Assembly: GCF_024170005.1 (NCBI RefSeq)
Contig: NZ_JALJXJ010000002.1
Coordinates: 434,001 to 498,000, forward strand
Source of the DNA: Azospirillum lipoferum
GTDB lineage: Bacteria > Pseudomonadota > Alphaproteobacteria > Azospirillales > Azospirillaceae
DNA length: 64,000 nt
Direction of reading: 5' to 3'
Shown: piece by piece, positions 45,910-54,639 of the stretch
Numbering within the stretch: the first letter of the stretch is position 1
Layout: each line of letters starts with the position of its first letter
Notes under the pieces: generated by a model
Seen by the model: only the letters and a program-made list of their open reading frames with translations
Databases searched by the model: none
What the model was told of the DNA's origin: nothing
Made by a program: the position numbers and the translations under genes

Positions 45910-46377
45910 ATGCCTCTGATCAGTCTTCTCCTCAATCTGCTGTGGTTGGTCACTGGCGGCATCTGGATGGCGCTCGGATGGGTGCTGGCCGCGGTCCTGA
46001 TGGCCTTGTCCATCATCGGCCTGCCCTGGGCCCGGTCCGCCCTGACCATCGCCCACTACACCCTGCTCCCCTTCGGACAAACCGCCGTGCGCCGGGATGA
46101 GTTCCGCGGGCGCGAAGACATGGGCACCGGTGCACTCGGCTTCATCGGCAACGTGGTGTGGTTCGTGCTGGCCGGCTGGTGGCTGGCGCTCGGCCATCTG
46201 GTCGCGGCGGTGGGGCTGGCCATCACCATCATCGGCCTGCCCTTCGCCTGGGCGCATCTGAAGCTTGCGCTGCTGGCGCTGTGGCCGGTCGGGACCGAGA
46301 TCGTGCCGGCGGAAACCAGCGGACGCGCAATGGGCGGACGCCCGATGTCCGGAGGCCGTATGGCCGGACGTTACTGA
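45910..46377 (+). CDS. YccF domain inner-membrane protein
   Basis: A 155-residue membrane protein made of two YccF domains in tandem: residues 3-56 (LLNLLWLVTGGIWMALGW, SIIGLPWARSAL, LLPFGQ) and 74-130 (GFIGNVVWFVLAGWWLALGH, TIIGLPFAWAHL, LWPVGTEI). Four or so hydrophobic segments are expected. Family function is unknown. The C-terminus is Gly/Arg/Met-rich (GRAMGGRPMSGGRMAGRY). The ATG at 45910 is chosen at the start of the first domain; the open frame upstream lacks similarity. It diverges from the unknown gene at 45082. Confidence 0.82.
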   Translation: MPLISLLLNLLWLVTGGIWMALGWVLAAVLMALSIIGLPWARSALTIAHYTLLPFGQTAVRRDEFRGREDMGTGALGFIGNVVWFVLAGWWLALGHLVAAVGLAITIIGLPFAWAHLKLALLALWPVGTEIVPAETSGRAMGGRPMSGGRMAGRY

Positions 46378-46487
46378 CCGCCGCCTGCGGCATTCCCGAC
46401 AATTTTACCGATTGGCCGGAAATGACGCGCAGGAGCGGCATCCCTCCACCGTACTGCCTCTTGTGAGGCTATCCGTTGGAGAGTGCC

Positions 46488-47156
46488 ATGTCGGTATCCA
46501 TGGTGAGTTCGTCGGCCGTCGGCCAGACCTATCAGCGGCCGCAAGGGCCGGGTAAAGAGATCCGCGAGGGGATCGACAGCCTGAAGAAGGCGGTGGAGTC
46601 CGGCGACATGACCGCCGTCCAGTCCGCCTACGACTCGTTGTCGAAGCTGCAGTCCGACAAGCAGGGCAGCAGCACCGGTTCCACCACCAGCGCCAGCAAT
46701 GGCAAGGACCCACTGTCGAAACTGCTGTCCAGCGTGGGAGAGGCGCTGAAGAGCGGCGACATCAGCCAGGTCCAGCAGGCGATGTCCAAGAACGGCCCGC
46801 CCAGCGGCGGCCCCGGTGGTGCCGGCGGCCCGCCGCCCAACGGTCCGCCGCCGGGCGAAGGCGGCGGGTCGGACGAGTTGCGCAGCACGGTCGGCAGCCT
46901 CGCCCAATCCCTTCAGTCCGGCGACGTGTCGGGCGCGCAGGACTCGCTGTCGGCGCTGTCCGACATGCTGAAGAACGCCGCCGACAGCGACAGTGACAGC
47001 GGGGACGACAGCAGCTCCACCGACTTCCTGGGGACCCTGAAGAAGAACCTCGGCAGCCTGAGCAGCTCGCTCAGTTCCGGCGACATCGCCGGCGCGCAGA
47101 GCCTGTTCGCCAGCCTGACGCCGCGCGGATCGCAGGGCGTGAACATCACCGCCTGA
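46488..47156 (+). CDS. repeat protein with four SGD-AQ units
   Basis: A 222-residue, Ser/Gly/Pro-rich protein without signal peptide. Four related units of about 22-28 residues are visible, each a helix ending in SGD followed by a second helix: AVESGDMTAVQSAYDSL (35-51), ALKSGDISQVQQAMS (86-100), SLQSGDVSGAQDSLSAL (141-157) and SLSSGDIAGAQSLFASL (194-210). They are separated by Ser/Asp- and Pro/Gly-rich linkers. The ATG at 46488 has GGAGAG upstream; a TTG 12 bases earlier is less likely. I cannot name a family with certainty. Confidence 0.6.
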   Translation: MSVSMVSSSAVGQTYQRPQGPGKEIREGIDSLKKAVESGDMTAVQSAYDSLSKLQSDKQGSSTGSTTSASNGKDPLSKLLSSVGEALKSGDISQVQQAMSKNGPPSGGPGGAGGPPPNGPPPGEGGGSDELRSTVGSLAQSLQSGDVSGAQDSLSALSDMLKNAADSDSDSGDDSSSTDFLGTLKKNLGSLSSSLSSGDIAGAQSLFASLTPRGSQGVNITA

Positions 47157-47182
47157 TTGCCGTCAGGACGGGATCTGCAAGA

Positions 47183-48388
47183 TCAGGGAAGGGCGACGGC
47201 GGTCTCAAGCTCCGTCGCCTGCCCGGCTTTCTCCCGTGACTTCATCGCCTTCAGCATGACCGACGCCCGCCAGAATCCCAGCCCGGCCCCATCGACGAAA
47301 TGCACATGACGATCGGCCGTCACATCGCCCACCAGGCAGGTGACGGTGGTGGCATCGGCCCGCGCGGTACCGTAGCGGATCGATCCGGCCTGGGCCGCCT
47401 GGGCCAGCAGCGTTTCGATCGCCTCCGCCTCCCCCTCCGTCACGTCCAGCACCAGCCGCGGCCCGCCGGCCGATTTGCGGAAATCGGTGCGCTCCGCCAT
47501 ATGGCGGCGGTAGCGCTGCGGATCGAAGCTGCCCAGCGACAGGCCCAGCCGCAGCAGCAGGACCAGCAGGCCCGACCCGGCCAGCGCCTTGCCCACCCGC
47601 CGGATGCGCATCCCCAAACCGGCACCGTCGCGGCCGCCGCGCGCCTCCATCAGCAGGGCGCGCCAGTCCGGCGGCCAGCGCGCCTCCAGCCGCTCGCCCA
47701 CCCCCAGCGGAGCGGCGCCGGCAGTGGGCACGATGGTCTCGATGGCGCGCTGGATACGGGCAAGCTCCAGCAGCCCGGCCGGCCCGGAATCGACCGCATC
47801 GACGATCACGCACAGCACGGTTCCATGGCGTGGCGGCACGGGGTTCCAGCGGCAGGAAACAGACTCCAACCCCGGCAGCGGCCCCTCCCGCGGCGGCAGG
47901 CGCCAGCGCGCCTCCTCCTTCACCCAGGCGTCGGCCGCCACGACGCCGGCCCCCAGGAACAGGCCGAAGCTGTTGCCGTTGCCGACGTCATGCAGGGCGG
48001 CCATCACCTCCAGCCCCTGGTCGAGCAGCGCCTGCACCGGCACCAGCCCGACGCGCAGCGGCACGTCCATCACCTCCGCCGACCAGTGGGCCAGCGCGGA
48101 CAGCGCCGCCCGCGCCCCGTCCTCACGCCCCGGCGGCACCGCGGCGATGGCGCCGTCGCCGCCGAACTGGCAGGCCGCCGGCTCCTGCCCGACCCTGACC
48201 GCGTCGGACAGGACCGCGACCACTCCGGCGGCGACGAAATTCACGTCGCGATGGCGCCCCTGCCCGGCCAGCTGCGTGCTGCCGGTGACGTCGGCCACCG
48301 CCAGCGACCATCCACCGTCGAGCACCGCGTAGCAGCGGGGGTCCGACGCCTGCGCGGCGAAATCGCGGATCACCGGCAACAGAGGCAT
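47183..48388 (-). CDS. DUF3095 protein (nucleotidyl-cyclase-like)
   Basis: A 401-residue member of DUF3095, a bacterial family with an adenylate-cyclase-like fold. The first 120 residues contain WSLAVADVTGSTQLAGQGRHRDVNFVAAG and CQFGGDGAIAAVPP, which recall the metal-binding and GGD-like strands of class III cyclases. Whether the enzyme is active is not known. The ATG at 48388 lies just after a GGAGGG stretch. Converges with the SGD-repeat gene; only 26 bases separate the stops. Confidence 0.75.
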   Translation of the reverse strand: MPLLPVIRDFAAQASDPRCYAVLDGGWSLAVADVTGSTQLAGQGRHRDVNFVAAGVVAVLSDAVRVGQEPAACQFGGDGAIAAVPPGREDGARAALSALAHWSAEVMDVPLRVGLVPVQALLDQGLEVMAALHDVGNGNSFGLFLGAGVVAADAWVKEEARWRLPPREGPLPGLESVSCRWNPVPPRHGTVLCVIVDAVDSGPAGLLELARIQRAIETIVPTAGAAPLGVGERLEARWPPDWRALLMEARGGRDGAGLGMRIRRVGKALAGSGLLVLLLRLGLSLGSFDPQRYRRHMAERTDFRKSAGGPRLVLDVTEGEAEAIETLLAQAAQAGSIRYGTARADATTVTCLVGDVTADRHVHFVDGAGLGFWRASVMLKAMKSREKAGQATELETAVALP

Positions 48389-48658
48389 GGGGGAACCCTC
48401 CTGATCGGGCAGCAGCGGGGGACGATCAACCGTAGCATGACCGCCGCCATGACGGCAGAGCGCAGGCCCCCCGAAGGCTGCGCTCAAGTCACGGCGGCAT
48501 TGGCGGGACAATGTTGCAGGCGCGAATGATCGGCGCGGGATTTCCCGCTCCGCAACCGATACTTACGTCATTAACCGTTGCTAAAGGGTATAGCCGTGAC
48601 ACTGCATGACTATGTTGGCTCGGTTAAAGGCCTTCAAAACGAGGGGACCTCTCTCTTC

Positions 48659-49024
48659 ATGTCTTGGCTGTCGAAAATTTCCGGGGGGCACAAGGAGACG
48701 GGCGGCGTGAAGGCCGGCTCCGCGCCGCGCAAGGAGCGCCCGACCACCCTGCCCAAGATCGTGATCGACCACCACGAATATGTGCCGGAGGAGTTCGTCC
48801 TCGGGTCCTTCCGCATCCGGCCCTATGATGGCGACCTGATCGCCAAACAGAAATTCGATTTCCGGTTGCAGTTCGACCTCGGTGGCGATCCGGTGGACGT
48901 GTCCTGCATGGGGATGGTGGTGAAGCTGACGCAGGAGGCCGGCCTCGTCGCCCGTTACCAGTCGCCGCAGCCCTTCTACGAACGCAAGCTGGTCGATTAC
49001 ATGAAGGCCTTCAAGGGGCTGTAA
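48659..49024 (+). CDS. small conserved protein, possibly PilZ-like
   Basis: A 121-residue protein with a beta-rich core (LPKIVIDHHEYVPEEFVLGSFRI; LIAKQKFDFRLQFDLGGDPVDVSCMGMVVKL) resembling PilZ domain strands, but without the RxxxR and DxSxxG c-di-GMP motifs in recognisable form. Homologues are found mainly in Azospirillum-like genomes as far as I can judge. The ATG at 48659 has GAGGGG 10-15 bases upstream. mutL follows on the same strand 54 bases later, with no evidence of functional coupling. Confidence 0.5.
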   Translation: MSWLSKISGGHKETGGVKAGSAPRKERPTTLPKIVIDHHEYVPEEFVLGSFRIRPYDGDLIAKQKFDFRLQFDLGGDPVDVSCMGMVVKLTQEAGLVARYQSPQPFYERKLVDYMKAFKGL

Positions 49025-49078
49025 ACGCGAATTCCTGCCCGAAGATGGTGGTGCCGGCCGACGGTAGCCACTATATCT

Positions 49079-51004
49079 ATGGGCATGCCGATCCGTCTTC
49101 TCCCCGAAACACTGGTCAACCGCATCGCCGCCGGCGAGGTGGTCGAACGTCCTGCCGCCGCAGTGAAGGAGCTGGTGGAGAACGCCATCGACGCCGGCGC
49201 CACCCGCATCGACGTGGTGGCGCGCGACGGCGGCAAGTCGCTGATCGCCGTCACCGACGACGGCTGCGGCATGACCGCCGACGAGCTGGTGCTGGCGGTC
49301 GAACGCCACGCCACGTCGAAGCTACCAAGCGATGACCTGCTCGACATCCGCTCGCTGGGCTTCCGGGGGGAGGCGCTTCCGTCCATCGGCGCCGTCAGCT
49401 GCCTGACCATCACCAGCCGCGCCCGCGATGCCGACAGCGCCTGGAGCCTGACGGTGGATGCCGGCGCCAAGGGATCGCCGCAGCCGGCGGCCCTGGCCCA
49501 GGGCACGCGGATCGAGGTGCGCGACCTGTTCGCCGCCGTCCCCGCCCGGCTGAAGTTCCTGAAGGCGTCGCGCACCGAATACGACCACATCGCCGACTGC
49601 CTGGAACGGCTGGCGATGGCCCATCCCGGCGTCGCCTTCACGCTGTCGGACGGCGGCCGTGGCGGCCTGCGGCTGAGTGCGGCGCAGGGCAACCTGCTGG
49701 ATGCGCGGCTGACCCGGCTGGGCGCCCTGATGGGCCGCGATTTCCAGGAGAACGCCGTCCCGGTGACGGCGGAGCGCGAGGGCGCGTCGCTGGCCGGCTG
49801 GATCGGCCTGCCCACCCTGCACCGCCCGACCGCCAAGCACCAGCACCTGTTCGTCAACGGCCGCCCGGTGCGCGACAAGCTGATGGTGGGCGCGGTGCGT
49901 GCCGCCTATGCCGATTTCCTGCCGCGCGACCGCCACCCGATGCTGGCCCTGTTCCTCGACATCGACCCGCAGGAGGTCGACGTGAACGTCCACCCGGCCA
50001 AGGCCGAGGTGCGGTTCCGCGACCAGGGTCTGGTGCGCGGCCTGATCGTCGGCTCGCTGAAGCATGCGCTGGCCGAGGCCGGCCACCGCGCCTCCACCAC
50101 CGTCGGCCTCGCCACGCTGGGCGCCCTGCGGCCGGAACCGGCCGGCGATGCCGGGACCGACAGCGGCTTCACCCCCTCCCCCCTGCCCTACGGCCGGTCC
50201 GGCGGCGGGTCGGGCAGTGGTTGGGGCGGTTCCTACACGCCCACATCCGTGCCGCGCGGTCTGGCGGAGCGCTCCGCCGCCTTCCAGGCACCGACCCAGA
50301 CGGGCCTGCCGCCACTGCAAGGCCGGCTCAGCGGATTCGGCAACGGCTTCGCCCCGGCGGCCCGCCCGCCGGAATACCGCGCCCCCGACCCGGCCGCACA
50401 AAGGCCCGAGCCGCCGCCCGACAGCCACCCGCTGGGTGCCGCGCGGGCGCAGGTCCACACCACCTACATCGTGGCGCAGACCCGCGAGGGCATCGTCATC
50501 GTTGACCAGCACGCCGCCCATGAACGGCTGGTCTATGAACGGATGAAGGCCGCCCTGCTGGAAGGCGGGGTGAAGCGCCAGGCCCTGCTGATCCCCGAAC
50601 TGATCGAACTGGACGAGCCCTCCGCCAACCGCCTGCTGGCCCGCAGCGCCGAACTGGCCGAGCTTGGTCTGGTGATCGAGGGCTTCGGCCATGGCTGCGT
50701 CATGGTGCGCGAGGTTCCGGCCCTGCTCGGCCAGTCCGATGTGAAGAACCTGATCCGCGACCTTGCCGAGGAACTGTCCGAACTGGGCGACGCCCTGTCA
50801 CTGAAGGAGCGGCTGGAGGAGGTCTGCGCGACGATGGCCTGCCACGGCAGCGTCCGCGCCGGCCGCACGCTGAGTGTCGACGAGATGAACGCCCTGCTGC
50901 GGCAGATGGAAGCGACGCCGCATAGTGGGCAGTGCAATCACGGCCGCCCGACCTATGTGGAGCTGAAGCTGGCGGATATTGAGCGGTTGTTTGGGAGGCG
51001 GTAG
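49079..51004 (+). CDS. mutL: DNA mismatch repair protein MutL
   Basis: A 641-residue GHKL ATPase. The ATP site is seen as ENAIDAG (34-40), DDGCGM (60-65) and GFRGEAL (94-100). A Gly/Pro-rich linker (about 340-455) connects to the C-terminal dimerisation domain, which holds the endonuclease motif [12 protein letters not shown] (476-487, the DQHA-x2-E-x4-E pattern) and CNHGRPT near the end. So this MutL probably nicks DNA itself, as expected in bacteria without MutH. The start at 49079 ([10 protein letters not shown]) matches the family. Confidence 0.96.
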   Translation: MGMPIRLLPETLVNRIAAGEVVERPAAAVKELVENAIDAGATRIDVVARDGGKSLIAVTDDGCGMTADELVLAVERHATSKLPSDDLLDIRSLGFRGEALPSIGAVSCLTITSRARDADSAWSLTVDAGAKGSPQPAALAQGTRIEVRDLFAAVPARLKFLKASRTEYDHIADCLERLAMAHPGVAFTLSDGGRGGLRLSAAQGNLLDARLTRLGALMGRDFQENAVPVTAEREGASLAGWIGLPTLHRPTAKHQHLFVNGRPVRDKLMVGAVRAAYADFLPRDRHPMLALFLDIDPQEVDVNVHPAKAEVRFRDQGLVRGLIVGSLKHALAEAGHRASTTVGLATLGALRPEPAGDAGTDSGFTPSPLPYGRSGGGSGSGWGGSYTPTSVPRGLAERSAAFQAPTQTGLPPLQGRLSGFGNGFAPAARPPEYRAPDPAAQRPEPPPDSHPLGAARAQVHTTYIVAQTREGIVIVDQHAAHERLVYERMKAALLEGGVKRQALLIPELIELDEPSANRLLARSAELAELGLVIEGFGHGCVMVREVPALLGQSDVKNLIRDLAEELSELGDALSLKERLEEVCATMACHGSVRAGRTLSVDEMNALLRQMEATPHSGQCNHGRPTYVELKLADIERLFGRR

Positions 51005-51109
51005 GGTTGTTGAAACCCTGGTACGCGCCTATCCCGTCCAACGGACGGCCTGACGCGCATCTAAAACACCGACGGGCGGCGCCCTATTGCGAACGCCGCC
51101 CTCCTTCCC

Positions 51110-51721
51110 TCAGTACCCCACCGTGAAGCGCTTGCGCTCATGCTTCGGCGTCTCGATCTCATCCACCAGCGCCACGGCGAAGTCCTCGTAGGAAATCCAG
51201 CTGCGGTCATTCTCGTCCGCCAGCAGCCCGTCGGTTCCCACCCGGAACTTGCCCGTCCGCTCGCCCAGCACGAACTCGGCCGACGGCGACAGGAAGGTCC
51301 AGTTCAGGTCCGGTTCGGCCTTCAGGCGGTCGAGGAACTCGGCGCCCTTGGTGGCCTCGGCCTTGTAGATCTCGGGGAATTCCGGCAGGTCGAGAACCCG
51401 CATCCCCGGCGCCACCTCCAGGCTGCCGGCGCCGCCGACCACCAGATAGCGCGGCACGCCCGACGCCTTCGCCGCACCGATCAGGCTGTCGGGATTGCTA
51501 TCCAGGAACATCACGGCGCTGACCACCGCGTCATGCCCGGCCAGCAGCGGGGCGAGCGTTTCCGCGTTGTTGGCATCACCGGCCTTCACCGTCAGGCCGG
51601 GAGCGGGCTCCACCTTGGCGGGGTTGCGGACGATGGCGGTCACGCTATGGCCGCGGCGGAGCAGTTCGGCCTGGATGCGGCTGCCGGCGCGGCCGGCGGC
51701 GCCGATGATGGCGACGTTCAT
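51110..51721 (-). CDS. NAD(P)-binding oxidoreductase, NmrA-like
   Basis: A 203-residue atypical short-chain dehydrogenase: Rossmann motif IIGAAGRAGSRIQAELLRRGHSVTA at 5-29, VGGAGSLEVAPG, LNWTFLSPSAEF and WISYEDFAVALVDEIE near the end. The family is often annotated as NAD-dependent epimerase or flavin reductase-like and lies next to HxlR regulators, as here (divergent, 146 bases apart). Likely induced by electrophiles through that regulator; substrate unknown. Confidence 0.88.
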   Translation of the reverse strand: MNVAIIGAAGRAGSRIQAELLRRGHSVTAIVRNPAKVEPAPGLTVKAGDANNAETLAPLLAGHDAVVSAVMFLDSNPDSLIGAAKASGVPRYLVVGGAGSLEVAPGMRVLDLPEFPEIYKAEATKGAEFLDRLKAEPDLNWTFLSPSAEFVLGERTGKFRVGTDGLLADENDRSWISYEDFAVALVDEIETPKHERKRFTVGY

Positions 51722-51799
51722 GGCGGGTGTCCTCTAACTAGGTTTCCAATGGTGACTTGATGCCGTTTCGGAAATCTGGTGTAAAGAAGGCACCTTTTC

Positions 51800-51812
51800 G
51801 TGACATGGTCAC
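51800..51812. promoter_or_regulatory. palindrome between the NmrA-like gene and hxlR-type gene
   Basis: The perfect inverted repeat GTGAC-ATG-GTCAC lies in the 146-base divergent promoter region. Near it, GGTG and CACC arms flank TAAAGAAG at about 51778-51794. Either could be the operator of the adjacent HxlR-family protein; unproven. Confidence 0.35.
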
Positions 51813-51867
51813 CCGCGCGTAACCGCCGGGAATAGTGGACGGGTGGCTCGGCTGGGAGTGGATGCGG

Positions 51868-52305
51868 ATGGACAGAACCCTGCTGGGGCTCGGCGGCAAG
51901 CGGCCGTCGGAGGTGGATCAGTTGCCGGACGCCTATGCCTACGCCTGCCCGACGCGGCAGGCGCTGGACCGGATCGCCGACAAATGGACGGTGCTGATCC
52001 TGGGATTGCTGGAAAGCGGGCCGATGCGCTTCAACCAGCTGCGCCGCGAGATCGAGGGCATCTCGCAGAAGATGCTGTCGCAGACCCTGAAAAGCCTGGA
52101 ACGCGACGGGCTGGTCAGCCGCAAGGTCTTCGCCACCGTGCCGGTCACCGTCGAATATTCAATCACCCCGCTGGGCGCCACGCTGGCCGAAACGCTGGTG
52201 CCGCTGCGGGTGTGGGCCGAAACCCACATCGCGCAGATGCTGGAGGCCCGCGCCGCCTATGACCGGGACGACGAGGATGCCCCGGCCCGGCTGGACGTCG
52301 CCTAA
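51868..52305 (+). CDS. HxlR-family transcriptional regulator
   Basis: A 145-residue winged-helix protein: CPTRQALDRIADKWTVLILGLLESGPMRFNQLRREIEGISQKML, YSITPLGATLAETL and VWAETH are typical of HxlR (partial quotations). The conserved Cys (ACPTRQ, about residue 28) is the redox-sensing position of the YodB/QorR branch, so it may sense thiol-reactive compounds. ATG 51868 has GGGAG at 51854-51858 at good spacing; two other starts lie close upstream. It converges with the glucosidase gene, stops overlapping by four bases. Confidence 0.9.
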   Translation: MDRTLLGLGGKRPSEVDQLPDAYAYACPTRQALDRIADKWTVLILGLLESGPMRFNQLRREIEGISQKMLSQTLKSLERDGLVSRKVFATVPVTVEYSITPLGATLAETLVPLRVWAETHIAQMLEARAAYDRDDEDAPARLDVA

Positions 52306-53987
52306 ACCTCCTTACCGGGCTTCTTGTCCGCTTCCGTCCGCCGCAGCAGATAATCCAGCCCGCCGACGCGGAACCAGCGGTAGCCGTAGGCCTCCATCAC
52401 CAGATGGTGGCGGCCCTTGTCGTCGGGTTCGCTGTGGTCCTCCGACAGCAGATTGACCAGCCGGCAGCCCTCGCCATGGCCGTCCACATCGAGGATGACC
52501 TCGCAGGGCTTGTCCGACAGGTTGTGCAGGACGACCACGCCGTTGTTGCGCCAGTCGTAGCGCAGGGCCAGCACTTCCGGCCGGCCGGTCTTCAGGATTT
52601 GGAAGTCGCCCCAGCCGATCTCCGGGCACTCCTTGCGCATGCGGATGATGCGCTCGGTCCAGTTCAGCAGCGATTCCGGGTCGCGGCGCTGGATCGCGGC
52701 GTTGATCCGCTCATAGCCGAAGACGCCGCCGCTGATCACCGGGATTTCCGGATCGTCGGACTTGGTGAAGCCGCCATGCGGTTCGTCCGACCATTGCATC
52801 GGCGTGCGGGCGCAGTTGCGTTCGGGCAGCGACAGGTCGTCGCCCATGCCGATCTCGTCGCCATAGCGGATGACCGGTGTCCCCGGCAGGGTGAACATCA
52901 GGCTGTAGGCCAGCTCGATCCGCCGCCGGTCGGCGTGCAGCATCGGCGCCAGCCGCCGCCGGATTCCCCGGTCATACAGCTGCATCGACTTGTCCGGCCC
53001 GAAAGCGGCGAACACCGCCTGCCGCTGCTCCTCGGTCAGCCGGCCCAGGTCCAGCTCGTCATGATTGCGCAGGAAGGTGCCCCACTGGGCGGTGGCGGGC
53101 CGCGGCTTCGTCACCTCCAACGCCTTGACCAGCGGACCGCTGTCGGCGGTGGCCAGCGCGTAGAACAGGTGCTGGTTGACCTGGAAATTGAACATCATGT
53201 GGCAGCGGTCGCCATCGACGCCGAAATATTCCAGATCGTCTTCCGGCAGGATGTTGGCCTCCGCCAGCAGAACGGCGTCGCCACGGCGCCACTGCACGAA
53301 CTCGCGGAAGCTGCGCAGCATGCCGAACTGCTCCTTCGGCTTGGTGACGTCGGCCCCCTTCTCCGCGATGATGAAGGGCACGGCATCCATGCGGAAGCCG
53401 GCGACACCCAGCTGAATCCAGAAGCCCATGATCTTCAGCAGTTCGGCCTGCACCTCCGGATTGGCGGTGTTCAGGTCGGGCTGGAATTTGTAGAAGCGGT
53501 GGAAGTACCAGGCCTTGGCTTCGCGGTCATGGGTCCAGGTCGATTTCTGCACGCCGGGGAAGACCATGCCCTGGTCGGCATTCTCCGGCTTCCTGTCGGA
53601 CCAGACATACCAGTCGCGATATTTGCTGTCGGGATCGCTGCGGGCCTCCCTGAACCAGGGATGCTCGTCGGAGGTGTGGTTGATCACCAGATCGATGATC
53701 ACCCGGATGCCGCGCTGCTCGCAGGCGTGGGTGAACTCGACAAAGTCGCCCAGCGTGCCGTAACGCGGATCGACGTTGTAATAGTCGGCGACGTCGTACC
53801 CGTCGTCCTTCATCGGCGAGGTCTGGAACGGCCCCAGCCACAGGCAGGTCACCCCCAGCCCGTGCAGATAGTCCAGCCGGCGCAGCAGCCCCTGGAAATC
53901 GCCGACCCCGTCGCCGTTGGCGTCCATGAAGGTCGACAGCGACAGATTGTAGATGACCGCGTTCTTGTACCAGAGGTCCCGGATCAT
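52302..53987 (-). CDS. GH13 alpha-amylase family glucosidase / trehalose synthase-like
   Basis: A 561-residue GH13 enzyme. The catalytic set is visible: GFRMDAVPF (nucleophile Asp), LLAEANI (acid/base Glu) and LRNHDELDLG (third carboxylate). DLVINHTSDEHPWF and the N-terminal WYKNAVIYNLSLSTFMDANGDGVGDF identify the GH13 subgroup of trehalose synthases and alpha-glucosidases. The DELD after NHD resembles trehalose synthase (maltose alpha-D-glucosyltransferase), so isomerisation of maltose to trehalose is the best guess; alpha-glucosidase is the alternative. No maltokinase domain is fused. The ATG at 53987 is clear. Nested palindromes lie upstream. Confidence 0.85.
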   Translation of the reverse strand: MIRDLWYKNAVIYNLSLSTFMDANGDGVGDFQGLLRRLDYLHGLGVTCLWLGPFQTSPMKDDGYDVADYYNVDPRYGTLGDFVEFTHACEQRGIRVIIDLVINHTSDEHPWFREARSDPDSKYRDWYVWSDRKPENADQGMVFPGVQKSTWTHDREAKAWYFHRFYKFQPDLNTANPEVQAELLKIMGFWIQLGVAGFRMDAVPFIIAEKGADVTKPKEQFGMLRSFREFVQWRRGDAVLLAEANILPEDDLEYFGVDGDRCHMMFNFQVNQHLFYALATADSGPLVKALEVTKPRPATAQWGTFLRNHDELDLGRLTEEQRQAVFAAFGPDKSMQLYDRGIRRRLAPMLHADRRRIELAYSLMFTLPGTPVIRYGDEIGMGDDLSLPERNCARTPMQWSDEPHGGFTKSDDPEIPVISGGVFGYERINAAIQRRDPESLLNWTERIIRMRKECPEIGWGDFQILKTGRPEVLALRYDWRNNGVVVLHNLSDKPCEVILDVDGHGEGCRLVNLLSEDHSEPDDKGRHHLVMEAYGYRWFRVGGLDYLLRRTEADKKPGKEV

Positions 53988-54308
53988 GGCCGCTCCATCC
54001 CGATGCCGCCCTCCGGCCCGATGCGGGGAGGACAGGCGGGGAACAGCGGCAACGCCACTTTGGTTGCAGGGTCGACAAATCTTCGGCGGCAAGGCCTGGA
54101 CGGTCTCCCCTGCGGCAAAGTTGCAGATCAGGCATCCGGCATCTGGCATGCAAAACTTTTTGCGATGGCATGCCAGTTTGCTTATGTTGCAGCACAGCAT
54201 GACTGGACCGTCACCGTGGGCACCCGCTGTCCGTGGAGGATGCCGTTTGCCGGCATGCGCTGTTGATCCTGTCGATGCCCCTCCCCTTCCGATAAGGACG
54301 CCTCCTCC
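53988..54308. other. divergent promoter region with nested palindromes
   Basis: This 321-base gap separates the GH13 gene and a small membrane protein gene. Between 54143 and 54176 two inverted repeats are nested: outer arms CTGGCATGC (54143-54151) and GCATGCCAG (54168-54176), inner arms GCAAAA (54150-54155) and TTTTGC (54158-54163). The inner repeat resembles LacI-family operators, in keeping with a sugar-related gene. The rest shows no gene or terminator. Confidence 0.5.
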
Positions 54309-54542
54309 ATGATCGAGACCCAGGCCCTTCTGTTCCTCGCGCTGACCGGCATGATCGGCCACGCCGTCTATATGGCCAGCGGCCGCGGCGGCTTCACCGT
54401 GATCGAGCCCGAGAAGGACAAGGCGGAGGAGGAGCCGGGCATCCTGTTCTCCTCCGACCGCTTCCAGCAGGCGGCGCAGACCGACGGGAAGTCGGAAGGC
54501 AACTCCGGCAAGGCGAAGGACCGTCCCTTCTGGATCGAATGA
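54309..54542 (+). CDS. small membrane-anchored protein of unknown function
   Basis: A 77-residue protein: an N-terminal hydrophobic stretch (ALLFLALTGMIGHAVYM, residues 6-22) followed by a hydrophilic acidic tail (EKDKAEEEPG) that ends in WIE. No family recognised. Start ATG lies ten bases after CGCCTCCTC-type sequence, without a clear Shine-Dalgarno. It is divergent from the GH13 gene and shares its promoter region; its coding status rests on codon use and the membrane-tail layout. Confidence 0.5.
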   Translation: MIETQALLFLALTGMIGHAVYMASGRGGFTVIEPEKDKAEEEPGILFSSDRFQQAAQTDGKSEGNSGKAKDRPFWIE

Positions 54543-54639
54543 GCGATGCGGACCGGGGCGCTCTCACGCATCCCCGGCCCGCGTCATTCAATTAGTCCTT
54601 TGGCAGTCAGTCCTCTGAACGAAGCCCCCGACTGTCCCT

